This document shows, piece after piece, positions 1 to 10,835 of a stretch of 14,562 nucleotides of DNA. The stretch comes from Eimeria necatrix (Eukaryota > Apicomplexa > Conoidasida > Eucoccidiorida > Eimeriidae). Made by a program: the position numbers and the translations under genes. Within the stretch, counting starts at the first letter, position 1, and the number at the start of each line of letters is the position of its first letter. The stretch lies in NCBI RefSeq assembly GCF_000499385.1, contig NW_013654777.1, positions 1-14,562 on the forward strand. Direction: 5' to 3'. Under the pieces are notes generated by a model. It saw only the letters and a program-made list of their open reading frames with translations, did no database searches and had not been told where the DNA came from.

Positions 1-490
1 CCCCGATCTGGAGCGCGTTGCGAACTTCGTTTGCAGCCCGTATGTATGGAGAATATTCCAATCCGTCGAATGGCGGGTGTCACAATGACGAATCACAGAC
101 TGCGGCGTGCATGCCAAATGTCTTTTCGAGCACGGTGGGAGGGCTGTTTCTAGATAGAAAGAAAAGCCTTGTCTAGGAACGGAGTTGGAGTGCATGGTCA
201 GAATGTGGTTAGCGTGCAGCTCGTCGAGGAGTTTCCTCCACAGGATCTCTGTGCGTCGGAGGGCATTAGGGACTGCCTCGAGGTGCCTTTTTGTCCAGGT
301 GAAAAACCGTTTTTTTTGCACGCATGTGTCCTTGGCAGGCTCGGAGACACGGTGCATTGTGTAACGTTGTGTCACTTTTATCTTGAATATTCCCGTTGTT
401 TCGATTTTGTTCTGCTGCTACTGTTTTGCAGGAATGAGCTTGGGCGAAGAGACCCACCGGTATCGGAGCTACCATTGCTGGTTTTTGCAT
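1..490. other. Non-coding stretch with acceptor-like signal
   Basis: No gene is recognised. The + strand is visibly rich in G and T. A composite CAG-CCC-GTATGT site lies at 34-45. A good acceptor-like sequence, a T-rich tract followed by TTTTGCAG, ends at 431. The frame open from 169 to 531 begins with TTG, not ATG, has no recognisable domain and is probably a chance frame. A TGCATGC heptamer lies at 108-114. Confidence 0.6.
34..45 (+). other. Composite acceptor/donor site, CCC type
   Basis: The sequence reads TTTGCAG-CCC-GTATGT, with an acceptor-like TTTGCAG and a donor-like GTATGT three bases apart. It is the first member of the array. If it is a three-base exon it would carry CCC. Splicing function is inferred. 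Confidence 0.5.
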
Positions 491-493
491 ATG

Positions 494-505
494 CAGCCAG
501 TACGT
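494..505 (+). other. Composite acceptor/donor site, CCA type
   Basis: ATATGCAG-CCA-GTACGT lies at the left end of tandem copy 1. Acceptor-like and donor-like halves are both near consensus. It is followed by AAGGCGGAGGA, which resembles the AAAGGCGAGGA that follows the site at 10824. Confidence 0.5.
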
Positions 506-870
506 CAAGGCGGAGGAGCTGGAATGGCTAGACTCGGTGTGCAACACTTCCGTGTGGTAGTCGGAGCATACGCCCCTACTTTGATTTTGGCATTAATATG
601 CATGCTGTGCCGCACACTTGTGTAGCAGTTTGAAGCGCTGTCACTAGGCGTCACAAGCAACGAAGTGCACTGTGTATCAAATTGCATGGCGTTGTGTGTA
701 GTGGCGGAGAGTGCGTCGGCGCGCAGCTATGCATTGGGAGCTCTTGGAGGTTTCTCGACCTCAACCTTTTTGCTGTGCATTTGCAGGCCATATGTTGCCT
801 TGTTTCAAACTCGAACGTTTCGAGTTGGTGTTTGTTGCTCATGCATCTCGTGTGTGATGAGGGTTTGATG

Positions 871-882
871 CAGCCAGTACGT
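871..882 (+). other. Composite acceptor/donor site, CCA type (duplicate)
   Basis: GATGCAG-CCA-GTACGT lies at the left end of tandem copy 2 and is identical from the CAG onward to the site at 494. It is not an independent occurrence, because it arose by the 377-bp duplication. Confidence 0.5.
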
Positions 883-1244
883 CAAGGCGGAGGAGCTGGA
901 ATGGCTAGACTCGGTGTGCAACACTTCCGTGTGGTAGTCGGAGCATACGCCCCTACTTTGATTTTGGCATTAATATGCATGCTGTGCCGCACACTTGTGT
1001 AGCAGTTTGAAGCGCTGTCACTAGGCGTCACAAGCAACGAAGTGCACTGTGTATCAAATTGCATGGCGTTGTGTGTAGTGGCGGAGAGTGCGTCGGCGCG
1101 CAGCTATGCATTGGGAGCTCTTGGAGGTTTCTCGACCTCAACCTTTTTGCTGTGCATTTGCAGGCCATATGTTGCCTTGTTTCAAACTCGAACGTTTCGA
1201 GTTGGTGTTTGTTGCTCATGCATCTCGTGTGTGATGAGGGTTTG

Positions 1245-2372
1245 GGTGGAGCTATCGGCTTGCAAGTACCCGGGGCTGTTGGAGCAGTGCGCAGAGTCTG
1301 CTATGCTGTGCCTCAATTTTCTGGCCAGTTGCAGACATCAGGCTGAATGCTGGGAAGCTCACTGCGTGAAGAGGAGGGTGAGCAAGTTCCATGGTTGCAT
1401 TGTTTGGCGGGTTCGTGGAGGTCGTGCGATGGAGACGTTTAGCTGAATGGCGCTTGGACTGGTCGTTGCGCGGCAAAGGCTAATTACTTAAGCCGCTGGC
1501 GAGGACAGGCAGCTTCTAGTTTGACAGCAGAGCAAAGGGCAGACGGTTATTCGACATGCCTCCCGTTGCATGACATGAGCGTCGATGAGTAGGGGTGATG
1601 CGATTGTGATTCGGTAATTCTGCGAATTCGCACTGTTGGCACATCCAAGTCGAGTTGCCCCCAGCTAGTGCTTTTGCATCGCAAAGTGCGAGCACTTCTT
1701 TTGCATTCCCCGGATTTGTCGTTTCATGTTGTAACTGCCTCACACGACATCAGCGCGAGTTGCACAGAGCCGATAGCTTAGGAAGCGCTCGTGAATTTGC
1801 ATTAGAAGAGCGTTGTATTGACGTGTTTGAAATGCCTGTAGATGCAGGGGTGAGGAGAGCACGCGTGTGCATTTATTTGATAATCTCCAAATTATATGTA
1901 AGCCATGACGTGAGACATGCTTTGATGTCTATAGCTCCAGTACTTTTGCAAAGGAGTGCAATGGATTTAATGCTTGCCCACGTTAGTACACCATGTGCTC
2001 GCAATTCCTCCAAACTGTCTCAAGAGCTATTGAAAACTTGGTATAAAACGCTTTCCGTGAGTTCACATTTCGCCCAGCCTGTAAGCTTCGTTGTGCTTCG
2101 CGGGTGAATAAATTGATTGCGCCTGATCAAATGTAGTTTCAGCAGGGCTCACAAAATATCATTTTCACGAGTAAGCGGATTTTCCTAAAGTGCTGCAACA
2201 CGTGATTACTGGGATCTTTGCAGTGGACATAATTCTGTCGAGCGGCATTGAGCAAAATTTTTACTAATATGCGCCATAGTGGTTGATGGCGTTGTTTTGG
2301 ACAATCTTCTTTGTGAGCGTTAGGCAATCAAATGCATGCAGTTGCAGCTCCTCTGTGGAGGCTAATGAAATT
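1245..2372. other. Non-coding single-copy stretch
   Basis: Nothing is recognised here. The longest open frame of the window runs from 1655 to 2107 on the + strand (150 codons) but begins with TTG. Its first in-frame ATG is near 1830, and the product shows no signal peptide, membrane segment or motif that I recognise. At this base composition about one such frame is expected by chance in a window this long. A 13-base match to the 71-bp tandem repeat (ACATGCCTCCCGT) lies at 1554-1566. A TGCATGCA octamer lies at 2333-2340. Confidence 0.55.
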
Positions 2373-2384
2373 CAGGATGTACGT
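2373..2384 (+). other. Composite acceptor/donor site, GAT type
   Basis: ATTCAG-GAT-GTACGT matches the array spacing and the donor consensus, and continues GTACGTGAA like the site at 12414. It is the only CAG-type member whose three bases do not start CC, GG or CG. The acceptor half lacks TGCAG. Confidence 0.4.
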
Positions 2385-5300
2385 GAATAAGTCTGGTATT
2401 TTGCTTACACTCTGAAGAAAACTAATGTGTTTCGAGGTACACGCAATAATTAGTCCCCTAGGCCATGCACTGTGTGCCATCTGCTCAGTGTGGGCAAAAA
2501 GGTTACTTCTCATCTTCTCATGATACCCGGGTCATGTTAGTGCGCCGTGTATTTGTGTCATTTCTCTATGCATTCTTTTTGAAATCACGGGGACAGCTAG
2601 AGTTCCTGCTGGGCGCTTTTATTTTTAGAAATGAACATTTTGCGGGCGTTACCTTTTCCGTCCGCAGTAGAGTTAAAATGTGTCACAAGAGTTCCTAGCC
2701 GCGCGGTAAACTCCTTTTCTGGAATGTGTAAAGAATTGCTCCCACTGAGGTAAATTTATTCTTAAACAGTTTGTCCCGCCAGAGCTACTGGTTTGCTGAA
2801 GAAGAGATGTCTGTGTCCATTGCACGCCAAACATTTTGCCGATACGCGCATCAAAGCTCCCACGGCCGTGTTCGTTTTTCGTCAGATCGGCATTTTTCGT
2901 CAAGTAGGCAAGATGTCTGTGCGCAAAGAGATGCCATTTGCTACTGCGTGGAAAGCATGGCGACGTAGTTTTTGTTGCATTGATGATGCTCTGTGCGGGT
3001 TCTCCGATGACGGAAGGCATGCTATTTGAACATCCCCTATCTTCCAAAAGCATGTCTTCCGCGCTCTTACATTGCTGCAGGGTAGCACTATGCTTTAAGC
3101 ATCTGCATCATTGTAAAGTCGATGGCTTGTCGACCCTGAGAATTTCTGAAGAGGCAGATGTCAGTGCTATATATCAGACTTTTAAATTCTGTTACTGAAT
3201 GCAATTACTCCAAGTGAACACCTTACTTTCAAATAGCATCTGCTGGGCCAAAGCGCGAAATCGCTAATCTGCTTCAATGTTTTCATGCAGCTTGTAATCT
3301 CAGGAGTATGCCAACCACTTTGTAACATGGAGATCGTGAGGAAATGAAGCGAATACTTGGCAACTGCGCTGTTACTGTCAGCGACATACAATGTTAATGT
3401 GATTTAATGAGAAGTCCCAGCACCTCGCAAAATGCGTGCACCTTTCCCACAGCGAAGATATTTCCAATGAGCATGTGGTCAAATTTGTGCACGAATCATC
3501 TAGGTTTTTTTTCTGTGACCTCTCCGTCAAGCGAAGAAGATGAACAGCAATTCTGGAGACAGATAGAAACTCTGCTGGCTTTTTATTTTCGCTATGTTTC
3601 GAACGACGTGCACCACCTTTAGTAAGCGGCAGACTCCCAGCTCTACCTTGACGCTACCTCGGAAAGTTGGGATATTTCACGTGAGGCTCCAAGACGTATT
3701 TTAAACTTCTTTCACAGGCGAATAAACGACTATGCCTCCACTGAACGACCTGCCCATGCAATTTGCTTTCTCACTACTCCTTTATTGCTGAAAGAGCGAT
3801 CTTTGCGTGTTTAGCTTGCTAAACATTTTTCCGAGCATGTTCATCAAGGCTCACCCGAGCGATGTTCCTTTTAAGACGGTGTTCATGTTTCGTACGATGT
3901 GAGCAATGCGTTTGCAGTGATACGCTGTTCACTGAAGAATAGAAAGCCTGGACATTCAGCTTTCGTTACTATGATGCACAGACACTTCCGTTAGTCTGCT
4001 GTAGATTCTTTTTAACATCAGCGTTTAGTGCTAAATTAATAGTGTAACTCGAACCTGTCTTATTTGTGAATAGGGATTTTCGCGACTTTGTTCATGTTCA
4101 ATCTTCAGACCTTTGAATTTTTGCCATATTCCACCAGGATGCCGGTACGGAATGGACGCTTGGGGCATTCTGAAAGTGCGGCAAACACAGTATGCCAGGA
4201 TTGTAAATTTCTTTTACAATCAGGCAGCACTGGTAAAGAGTCGCTTCATTATGTGCGTCGCTCAATACAGTTACCTCATTTGTAACGCCAATTATCGAAG
4301 AGCCTCCGCAGAACCGAAACGCGAAACCTGCTTGCCCCTTTCATTGTTTCTATGCAATCTATGAGCTCTGGCGGCGTATGATCACTTTGGCACATGCACA
4401 ACGCGAATGTGGCAAGCACGTGGCTTGTACGGTCATACTCTGAAGAAAGTGAATTTTAGTTAATTTGGAACTCAGATAGGACGTAGCCTCACGTTATAAT
4501 GTGCGTTTTACAAAAAGAAACTATTTTCATCCATTGGCTGCGCATGTCTTAACTACCTTCCATTGGTGACGCGACAGAGATAGATACGAATCCCGGAGGT
4601 ACATTTTTTCGTTCGAACATTACCCAACAGCGGAGGATAAAACTGTTTTCTGAGCAGTTCCTAGCCGTGCTGTGAACGTTTTCTATAGACATGTCACCAA
4701 CGTCGCTTTGGCACTTGCGGTGTTGCGAAGTTGAAATGTAAATATGGCTTGATTCGGGGCGCATGTAATTACTTTCCTTACCAAAGTATGCCTTCAGCAC
4801 AATTTTTTCGCAGTGAAACTATTTTCCATTACTGCTTTCTCTTAGCAACACACTGGCCATTTGTGTTGATTGTCTGTAACTTTTTGCTGATGCAGCGGAG
4901 ATACAGACGAGTTTTGGTGGCCCTTTATTTTGGATCTTGTTATGAGCGTACGCATTTTCATCGGACGACATATCGCAAGCGTTGCCTTGCCGCAACCGCG
5001 GAAAGCTTTAATTCTTCATGAGGGGTTTCTGCCCCACCTGTGAATGCTTCTTCATGTGTGAAGAGGATTGTGTCTGTTGTATGATTGCTTCACAGTTTGC
5101 TTTGTTAGAACTCCTGGACTGCTGGAGGAGAGAAATGCGCGTGCTTTTCCTATCCAAGCTTTTACTGAGCGCGTAAAATCTCGTTCATTTTTTGTCAGAT
5201 GCTCGCGTTCCGTAGGGTGCGCAAGAGGCAGATGCGTAGTGAGATGCTCTTTGCTATAGGCCGAAAAAGGTTGACCACCTTGCTTTTGTTGGTTGAGGTA

Positions 5301-6139
5301 CTAACGTTTTGGATGGTTCGCTAGAAAGTCTTATCTGGAGCCTAAAGTTGGTGTTACACCTAATCTGTAGCCCGTAGTGTTCACAGTTGAAAAAAAAATC
5401 GCCGAATAAATTCAATGACTCCAAACTCGCTTATATTTCAGGTTGACTGGTCAATGCTCAGCAAGGTTCTATCTGGGACGGTTGCATAATTGCTTAAATT
5501 CGCTTGTAAAGCTTTCGTGAAGAATCGTTTCTTGAAAATGCATTCAGCATGTTCATGCATATACAAATGCGCGTGGCGTGGAAATCACTGCATGCCGTCA
5601 CATTTGCTTCCGGAAGGCTTCAGCAGCAATATGCTGCTGCAAAATATGGATAAAACAGCTGAAAGGAATAGAGGGGTATGCTAAAGGCATCAGTGTTTCG
5701 ACCGTCGTGTGCAGCATAGTGTATACGAAATACGTATGAGGAATGTTTGTATTCACGCGTCGAAATAGGCGTGATAGATGGTTTAGTGGACGCTTCGTTG
5801 TCTACTGCTTCATCATGCCTGTATGACGACAGGCAGAGGGCCTGCAAATGTCGACGTGCTGTGAAGGGACTTACGCTTTTCTCGCTATTTTGTGCACGTT
5901 GCCTGAAGCACGTTTCCCTTTGAAATCTTCTGCAAATGCTAGCTGTAAGCTAGCTATTTCTAAACTGGAAAAGAGCGTCGGGGTCTTTCACCTGTAACAA
6001 AGCGTTGATTCATACTGACACAAAAGCTTTTTTGCCGTTGCATCGTCTCTCACCTGCATTATGTTTCAAAGACTTCAGTGGATGACAGCTCAAACGACTT
6101 GCTCAAGCTTTGCGACGAATTATGTGTGATGTATTTTCT
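2385..6139. other. Non-coding stretch without CAG-type composite sites
   Basis: I find no gene. Open frames on both strands are all under about 130 codons, overlap one another, and give cysteine- and histidine-rich products with no family resemblance, as expected of random frames. Scanning every CAG, I find none followed three bases later by GTA, although the flanks are rich in such sites. A weak TAG-CCC-GTAGTG lies at 5368-5379 and a near miss, CAG-GA-GTATGC, at 3301. A nine-base A run lies at 5390-5398, and TGCATGC at 5589-5595. Confidence 0.55.
5934..5959. other. Short perfect hairpin
   Basis: AAAT-GCTAGC, the loop TGTAA, then GCTAGC-T-ATTT gives a six-base stem extended by four more pairs after a one-base bulge. 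GCTAGC is itself palindromic. No terminator or regulatory role can be assigned. Confidence 0.4.
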
Positions 6140-6151
6140 TAGGGAGTAAGC
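6140..6151 (+). other. Composite acceptor/donor site, GGA type, TAG acceptor
   Basis: TATTTTCTTAG-GGA-GTAAGC has a clear pyrimidine-rich run before the acceptor AG, which here is TAG rather than CAG. It opens the dense part of the array. Confidence 0.45.
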
Positions 6152-6500
6152 AGCAGTGTGTGACAGATATCGAGTTGTGGCTTTACCGTGATGCGAACAT
6201 GTTATGTGCAAACGTTTGGATTTCGATTGTTCTCAATTTCTGTTGCTCATACAAATGTAACGCTATATAAGAGAAGGTCTGTACTAGTTGTAAATGATGA
6301 AGAATCTTCATAGCAGATACGTGAAGACCCGAACTCTTTGTTGTAGGCACAAACTCCTTGTTGTTTTGCCCTATTTATATGAATTGAAACTCATAGTACG
6401 TGGCACGTTGAAGTCGTGTTGGACCTCATACGTGTGTTTTTGTTGCTTCTCTAGTAATTCACAGGGCTTGCTTCCTCAGTTTTCTTTGACTGCTGTCATG

Positions 6501-6512
6501 CAGCCAGTAAGC
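6501..6512 (+). other. Composite acceptor/donor site, CCA type
   Basis: TCATGCAG-CCA-GTAAGC is preceded by a T-rich stretch (TTTTCTTTGACTGCTG), typical of the region before an acceptor. Site-to-site distances here are 361 and 383 bases, close to the 377-base tandem unit, but the intervening sequences are not visibly related. Confidence 0.5.
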
Positions 6513-6883
6513 CTACGAAGTTGGATACAACGTTGAGCACCTGGAATGCCAAGAACCTGAAGAATGCTCAGGGACATCTGGACTCTTTCTCCTATCGTGT
6601 GTGAATCCAGTCTACTTGAAGTCACAATGTCCCAACGTTGCGGTCAACAAAGCACCTCGAAGCACTGAGTATTCTACTCTTTTTGCTCCTTGTTTTTGGC
6701 CTGTCAAAGTTGAGTGCTGTAGGCAAAGATGAACTTTCACGTTCAGCAGCAGTTTGCTTGGCAGGGTGTCAATGAGATACATACATTGAATGAGGCGCCG
6801 AAACACGCGCTGGTTTCAACAATTCCTCCAGGCGACTTGTGAAACTAATTTTTTCTAGTCTACGCAAGGCTTTTTTTTACGTG

Positions 6884-6895
6884 CAGCGAGTAAGC
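6884..6895 (+). other. Composite acceptor/donor site, CGA type
   Basis: The sequence reads CTTTTTTTTACGTGCAG-CGA-GTAAGC. Eight consecutive T bases ahead of the acceptor make this one of the best splice-like members of the array. Confidence 0.55.
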
Positions 6896-7375
6896 GACAA
6901 AAGACAGCCACAGTGACCAAGGCCCTTGCCCGAGCTCAAGGGTGCTATGATCTTCTAAAGGTTATTAGAAGCCTTGCTTTATGTGACACTCTGATGTTTC
7001 GCTTCACGCGTAGCTCCACAATTATTCTGAATACATCAGATAAGATGCTTTTGAAGTCATATTTCGCAGATGCTACTCTAGTTTAAAATAGCGAAGTTTT
7101 AGGACATTCATTAAACACCTGTGGAAGCACTGAACGACGTTTGGACAACTCTGCTGCATAACCCAGATGGGTGTTGGACTGTGGGCTATGGACGGAATAA
7201 CAACCCATCCGCGGTGTCTAGTTGTATAAAGAATGAGTGGGTTGCTCCAACGTTGCTAAGGCGCATGATAGACTCAGATCTGCGCATTACCTCTTAATTT
7301 ACGGGAGTCGCCACCTGATTTTGAAAGTTCTTCGGCTAGAATTGTCTGATGTCCTGGGGTGCTAGAGGTATTCAT

Positions 7376-7387
7376 CAGGGCGTAAGT
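7376..7387 (+). other. Composite acceptor/donor site, GGC type
   Basis: ATCAG-GGC-GTAAGT carries a textbook donor (GTAAGT). It is the only GGN member with a third base other than A. The acceptor side is weak, without a pyrimidine tract. Confidence 0.45.
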
Positions 7388-8273
7388 CTTGTTGGAGGCG
7401 TGTTTTTGCTATAAAGTGATTTTGACTGGGTGGCGAGGGCGCTACGCTACGTCGTTCGGTGTGATGTATCTCGGTGACTATTGTCGCGATATTATGTACA
7501 TTCCGGACGCAGTTATGCATTTTAGCCATCATGAGGGCGTTGTAGCTCCCTAATTGGTTAATGCGTGATTTGTCGTACTTGTTCTGCAAATGGGGAGCAT
7601 CTACGAGAAACAAAAGTGGAGCATGCACAGCAGTAATAATGAGCTTTGCTGTCAACGTTAACGAATTCACAATGCACTATGACGCCTCATGCAGCAGGGA
7701 TAGCATGCCTACTACTTTGTAAACGTATCATTCATATCTTGCTCGCTTTCTCTTATACTAATCGCAGCTTCAAAGGATAGAAGTAGTCACCTCACGTGAT
7801 GCTACAGCCAGTGCGCTTTTCGAGGGTTGGCTGTCCATAGACAGGACTCATGCGCAGGAACTCTTTCTTGTATGCAGTTCACCTTTCTTCTCTGATAAGA
7901 AACCGCATGTTTCAACCAAGATTCAGTTCTTACATTTGCATAGCTGGTCGTTGCTGTATCCAACAATAACACGGCTTCTCTTCTGCTCAACATTACACTG
8001 CGTGGACGTTCGATGCCTGCTTGTCTTGAATACTTCGCACGGAAAGTTTGAGTATCACGACTTAATTTAGCTGTCATTAGGTTTTAGGAGAGCTGCACAT
8101 GTTGAGCATCTGGAGTGGCACGGTTCAGGCGTCTGCTCAATTTCGCTGCTGCCCGAGTTTCAAGAAGATGTGCAAATCGTGGATTTCTGAAATCGCACAG
8201 TTGAGTTCTCTGCACAATTTCGTTCCTACAGCACAAAAAACGTTCCAAATGTGCATGCGTTATGCGCGGCTTG

Positions 8274-8285
8274 CAGCCAGTACGT
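8274..8285 (+). other. Composite acceptor/donor site, CCA type
   Basis: GGCTTGCAG-CCA-GTACGT has the same 12 bases as the sites at 494 and 871, but unrelated flanks. This argues that the motif itself is selected or independently produced. It begins the alternating CCN/GGN series. Confidence 0.5.
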
Positions 8286-8916
8286 ATAACTGCAGTTACC
8301 CCATCCTGCATTCTGTGTAAAAGTTTGTGTGAAGATGGCATTCATACACATGTTCAAAAGTGTGCGCTGGTGCGCACATCTCGCCTTTCGTATGATTTTG
8401 TTCTAAATGTAGTCAGTTAATGCTGACACTATTTGTATCTGGTTGTGGGAGAATTCATTTGCTGCCCGGTATGCATTGGTCGCTTCGATGGTACACAGAA
8501 GATGCCTAATCCAATACGTTTTGCGTGTGCAACTGTTGTGCCTATCCCTCCACGTTCGCAATGCTCTCCGAGATGCGATTAGCAGAGCAGATAACAGTAG
8601 TCGCCATCAGTAGACTCCCGTACAGGCATTCGTGATGCGGTCCAAACAGCGGCGCATGCAGAGCCCTATGCACTTTATCACATCCAACACTGTTTCATGT
8701 AGGCCGTATCGTTATGGCAACATGCCATCTTTTCATGATTTGTTGGCATTCTGCGTGTTCTCTGTTTACAAGAAAACGCCAAGTGGATCTGTGCCAATAG
8801 TCCCCGCAGATCGCTGGATGTGTCGCCGAAGTCCCTTTCGTTGCCGTCAAGTTTCACGACGATTTACTTTCATATAATAGCAATCGCAGCTTTTCAACTA
8901 AACTACAACATCATTG

Positions 8917-8928
8917 CAGGGAGTAAGA
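8917..8928 (+). other. Composite acceptor/donor site, GGA type
   Basis: CATTGCAG-GGA-GTAAGA is preceded by CTTTTCAAC about 30 bases upstream. It is the second member of the alternating series. Confidence 0.5.
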
Positions 8929-9689
8929 CTTCGTAAATAAAAGCCTCCGGGGTGTACTGTTCTCCGATGCAAGCCATCGACGCCTCTTGGCTTTAGTAAC
9001 GCTTCTACTCCCATCTTGATAGCGCAGGCTGATTTGTTTATTGGCCGCGTATGAAGAGCCACGTCGTTGCGTTGGCCATGATGCTATGATTAATTTGAAT
9101 GTCGACAGTCTTTGGAATCCTGGTGGTCATGTTCATTCGTAAACTGTTTGCACCTGCATAGCAGGAACCAGCATTATATGCCAGAATATGATTAAATCAT
9201 TACAGTGAGGAAATGCAAACTGTAACCTGGAACTGCTGGCTTTTATGCTTGCGAACATTATGCAAGAACACAAAGCGTGTTGGCTCACACCAACAAGCCT
9301 GTAAGAGAAATCGGATAAAGAGCGCTATTATGGATCGCACTGCTCACAACAGTTGCAGGAAGAATTATGTGTTCCTATGCCACATTTTTGCGCCTGAGCT
9401 GACCCTACCACTGGCTGCGGCTTGTGGTTGCATTTTATCCTGACCGCGTATATCAATGCTTCAGGTGACGGTGGCAATGACCTGCCTTGCTGTACCACTT
9501 ACTGCTCGCTATGGGTTCTCGAACGTGCTGCACTATTGTGCTTCAAAGGCACAAAGCTGAGGATATAGTCTCAACATTGCTGGCTAATTGGAGCAGACTA
9601 TTTCAACGTTTCTTCCATTCTGAACAGTCAATGACATTTCTGATATTATACATGGGGCTAGCGAATACTTGCAACGCCCTTCTGGCATG

Positions 9690-9701
9690 CAGCCGGTATG
9701 T
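9690..9701 (+). other. Composite acceptor/donor site, CCG type
   Basis: GGCATGCAG-CCG-GTATGT follows a pyrimidine-rich CCCTTCTGG. It shows that the third enclosed base varies while CC is kept. Confidence 0.5.
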
Positions 9702-9973
9702 CAAAAGATGCAATTCTCCGCCCACACATCTTCCGAAGATGCCAACCATGCTGATTTAGATACGCCACTCAATCAAACAGCAAAGCGAGGGATATTTCAT
9801 GATATTCAGGAACTCTAGACTGTGATTTAATGGATTCCTCTATTCGGGCGTTGCGAGCTCACTGTGGGACGCTACAAGGCGAACTCCCTACGGCAACACT
9901 TGCCTCATACTGTCAGCATCATGTTTAGGACCTGGCGTACAACGCGGTGGCCTCGGCTGCATGCATCACTTGG

Positions 9974-9985
9974 CAGGGAGTAGGC
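9974..9985 (+). other. Composite acceptor/donor site, GGA type (repeat copy A)
   Basis: CTTGGCAG-GGA-GTAGGC is conserved in copy B at 13100. The identical 20 bases around it stand out within a poorly conserved part of the long repeat. Confidence 0.5.
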
Positions 9986-10291
9986 GCCGCATCGGTCGGA
10001 GAACGTTTCGACGGGTGGATCTGTTCATCTCGAAGCTCTTTTGTTTTCCGTCACTGGAAATATGAACCGCGTTGTCAGCTGGTGACTATGGGCGTACTGT
10101 GGTATACAGTTCTCGTTGATGCAACGTTTGAATCTTAAATGTCAACTGCGAATTTCGCACCATTTTGGTCTCCTCTCCGTTCTGTGAGGCAAATGATTTG
10201 TTTCACAGGAAAAAACCCTTTGTGCAACGATGTGGAATGAGAAATGCGGTTTTCTGCACATTACTTCGGAACCATGCATTAGCACAAGCAA

Positions 10292-10490
10292 CCCCATGGG
10301 GTTTTCTTGCTGATTCCCGCACGAGTTGCGCAATTCACAATGCAAAACTGCTTGTTAGTTTGCGTCTTTTAGCGCAAAGATATTGAGAAATCTTCATCGC
10401 TTGCGACCAGCAAGTTAGTGCATGCTGTCTAGAACAACACTTCGTTTCTTATCAAAAACTGAGGTCAATACGACGTCCTAGGTATCGACG
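10292..10490. repeat. 199-bp identical core of long repeat, copy A
   Basis: Every base matches 13424-13622. The left edge coincides with the palindrome CCCCATGGGG, and the right edge is at GGTATCGACG, after which copy B has ten extra bases. Flanking repeat sequence differs at about one base in twelve on the right and much more on the left. The block contains TGCATGC at 10419-10425 and a weak CAG-CAA-GTTAGT at 10408-10419. Confidence 0.93.
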
Positions 10491-10823
10491 ACCGTGGACG
10501 AAGCTTAATCATATGCGAAACCGTGCTGGAATGAAAGAAACGTTGGGCGCAGAGTGTGCCGGACGCAAAGCTTGGCATCATGCATGTGCAGTATTGTAGA
10601 GGGGCATCAACCAGTGAAGTGCGCTTCCTTTCAGTCATCGGGGAGCAGTACTTTAATCAGGAGTCCACAAAGCGACTGCGGGGCGCAGTCTTTTAGTCGT
10701 CTGTTGAATAGAATTTGTCGGTAGTTGCTGCTGACGTGCGTTCCCAGATTTCTCGATTAGATTTCGAAAAAAGTGTCCAAATTGGCCGAATTGCTTTGCG
10801 AAATGGCAAAGTGTGATGATGTG

Positions 10824-10835
10824 CAGCCAGTATGT
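10824..10835 (+). other. Composite acceptor/donor site, CCA type (repeat copy A)
   Basis: GATGTGCAG-CCA-GTATGT pairs with CAG-CGA-GTATGT in copy B. The acceptor and donor are kept, while one of the three enclosed bases differs. The following GAAAGGCGAGGATGTTGAG is nearly unchanged in copy B. Confidence 0.5.

Larger units (their letters stand above)
491..1244. repeat. Perfect 377-bp tandem duplication (two copies)
   Basis: Copy 1 spans 491-867 and copy 2 spans 868-1244. I see no difference between them by eye. Each begins ATGCAGCCAGTACGT and ends GATGAGGGTTTG. The junction is only three bases upstream of the CAG of a composite site, so the duplicated unit is almost exactly one site-to-site interval. 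Each copy also holds a T-rich acceptor-like TTTGCAG ending at 786 and 1163. The absence of divergence means a recent duplication, homogenisation, or an assembly duplication. Confidence 0.95.
6152..9950. other. Non-coding stretch with dense composite sites
   Basis: No gene is recognised. All open frames are under about 105 codons with no motif. The stretch carries composite sites at 6501, 6884, 7376, 8274, 8917 and 9690, plus a weaker one at 7805. Acceptor-like sequences not followed by a donor occur at 6462-6464 and 7765-7767, the latter just after TACTAAT. Between these signals I see no repeat, RNA gene or promoter. Confidence 0.55.

Noticed and set aside
1655..2107. Longest open frame, 150 codons on the + strand
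   Set aside because: It starts with TTG, the first ATG is deep inside, no domain or compositional signal of coding is seen, and a frame of this length is expected about once by chance here.
5390..5398. Nine-base A run as the tail of a retroposed copy
   Set aside because: No target-site duplication or recognisable source sequence is next to it.
6139..6146. TTAGGG-like telomeric sequence
   Set aside because: A single occurrence inside a composite site; no tandem telomere repeat exists in the window.
7805..7816. CAG-CCA-GTGCGC as a further array member
   Set aside because: The donor half departs from the GTA rule; it may belong, but I did not count it.
10408..10419. CAG-CAA-GTTAGT (also at 13540) as an array member
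   Set aside because: The donor is GTTAGT and the enclosed CAA fits no class; its conservation is explained by the 199-bp identical block.
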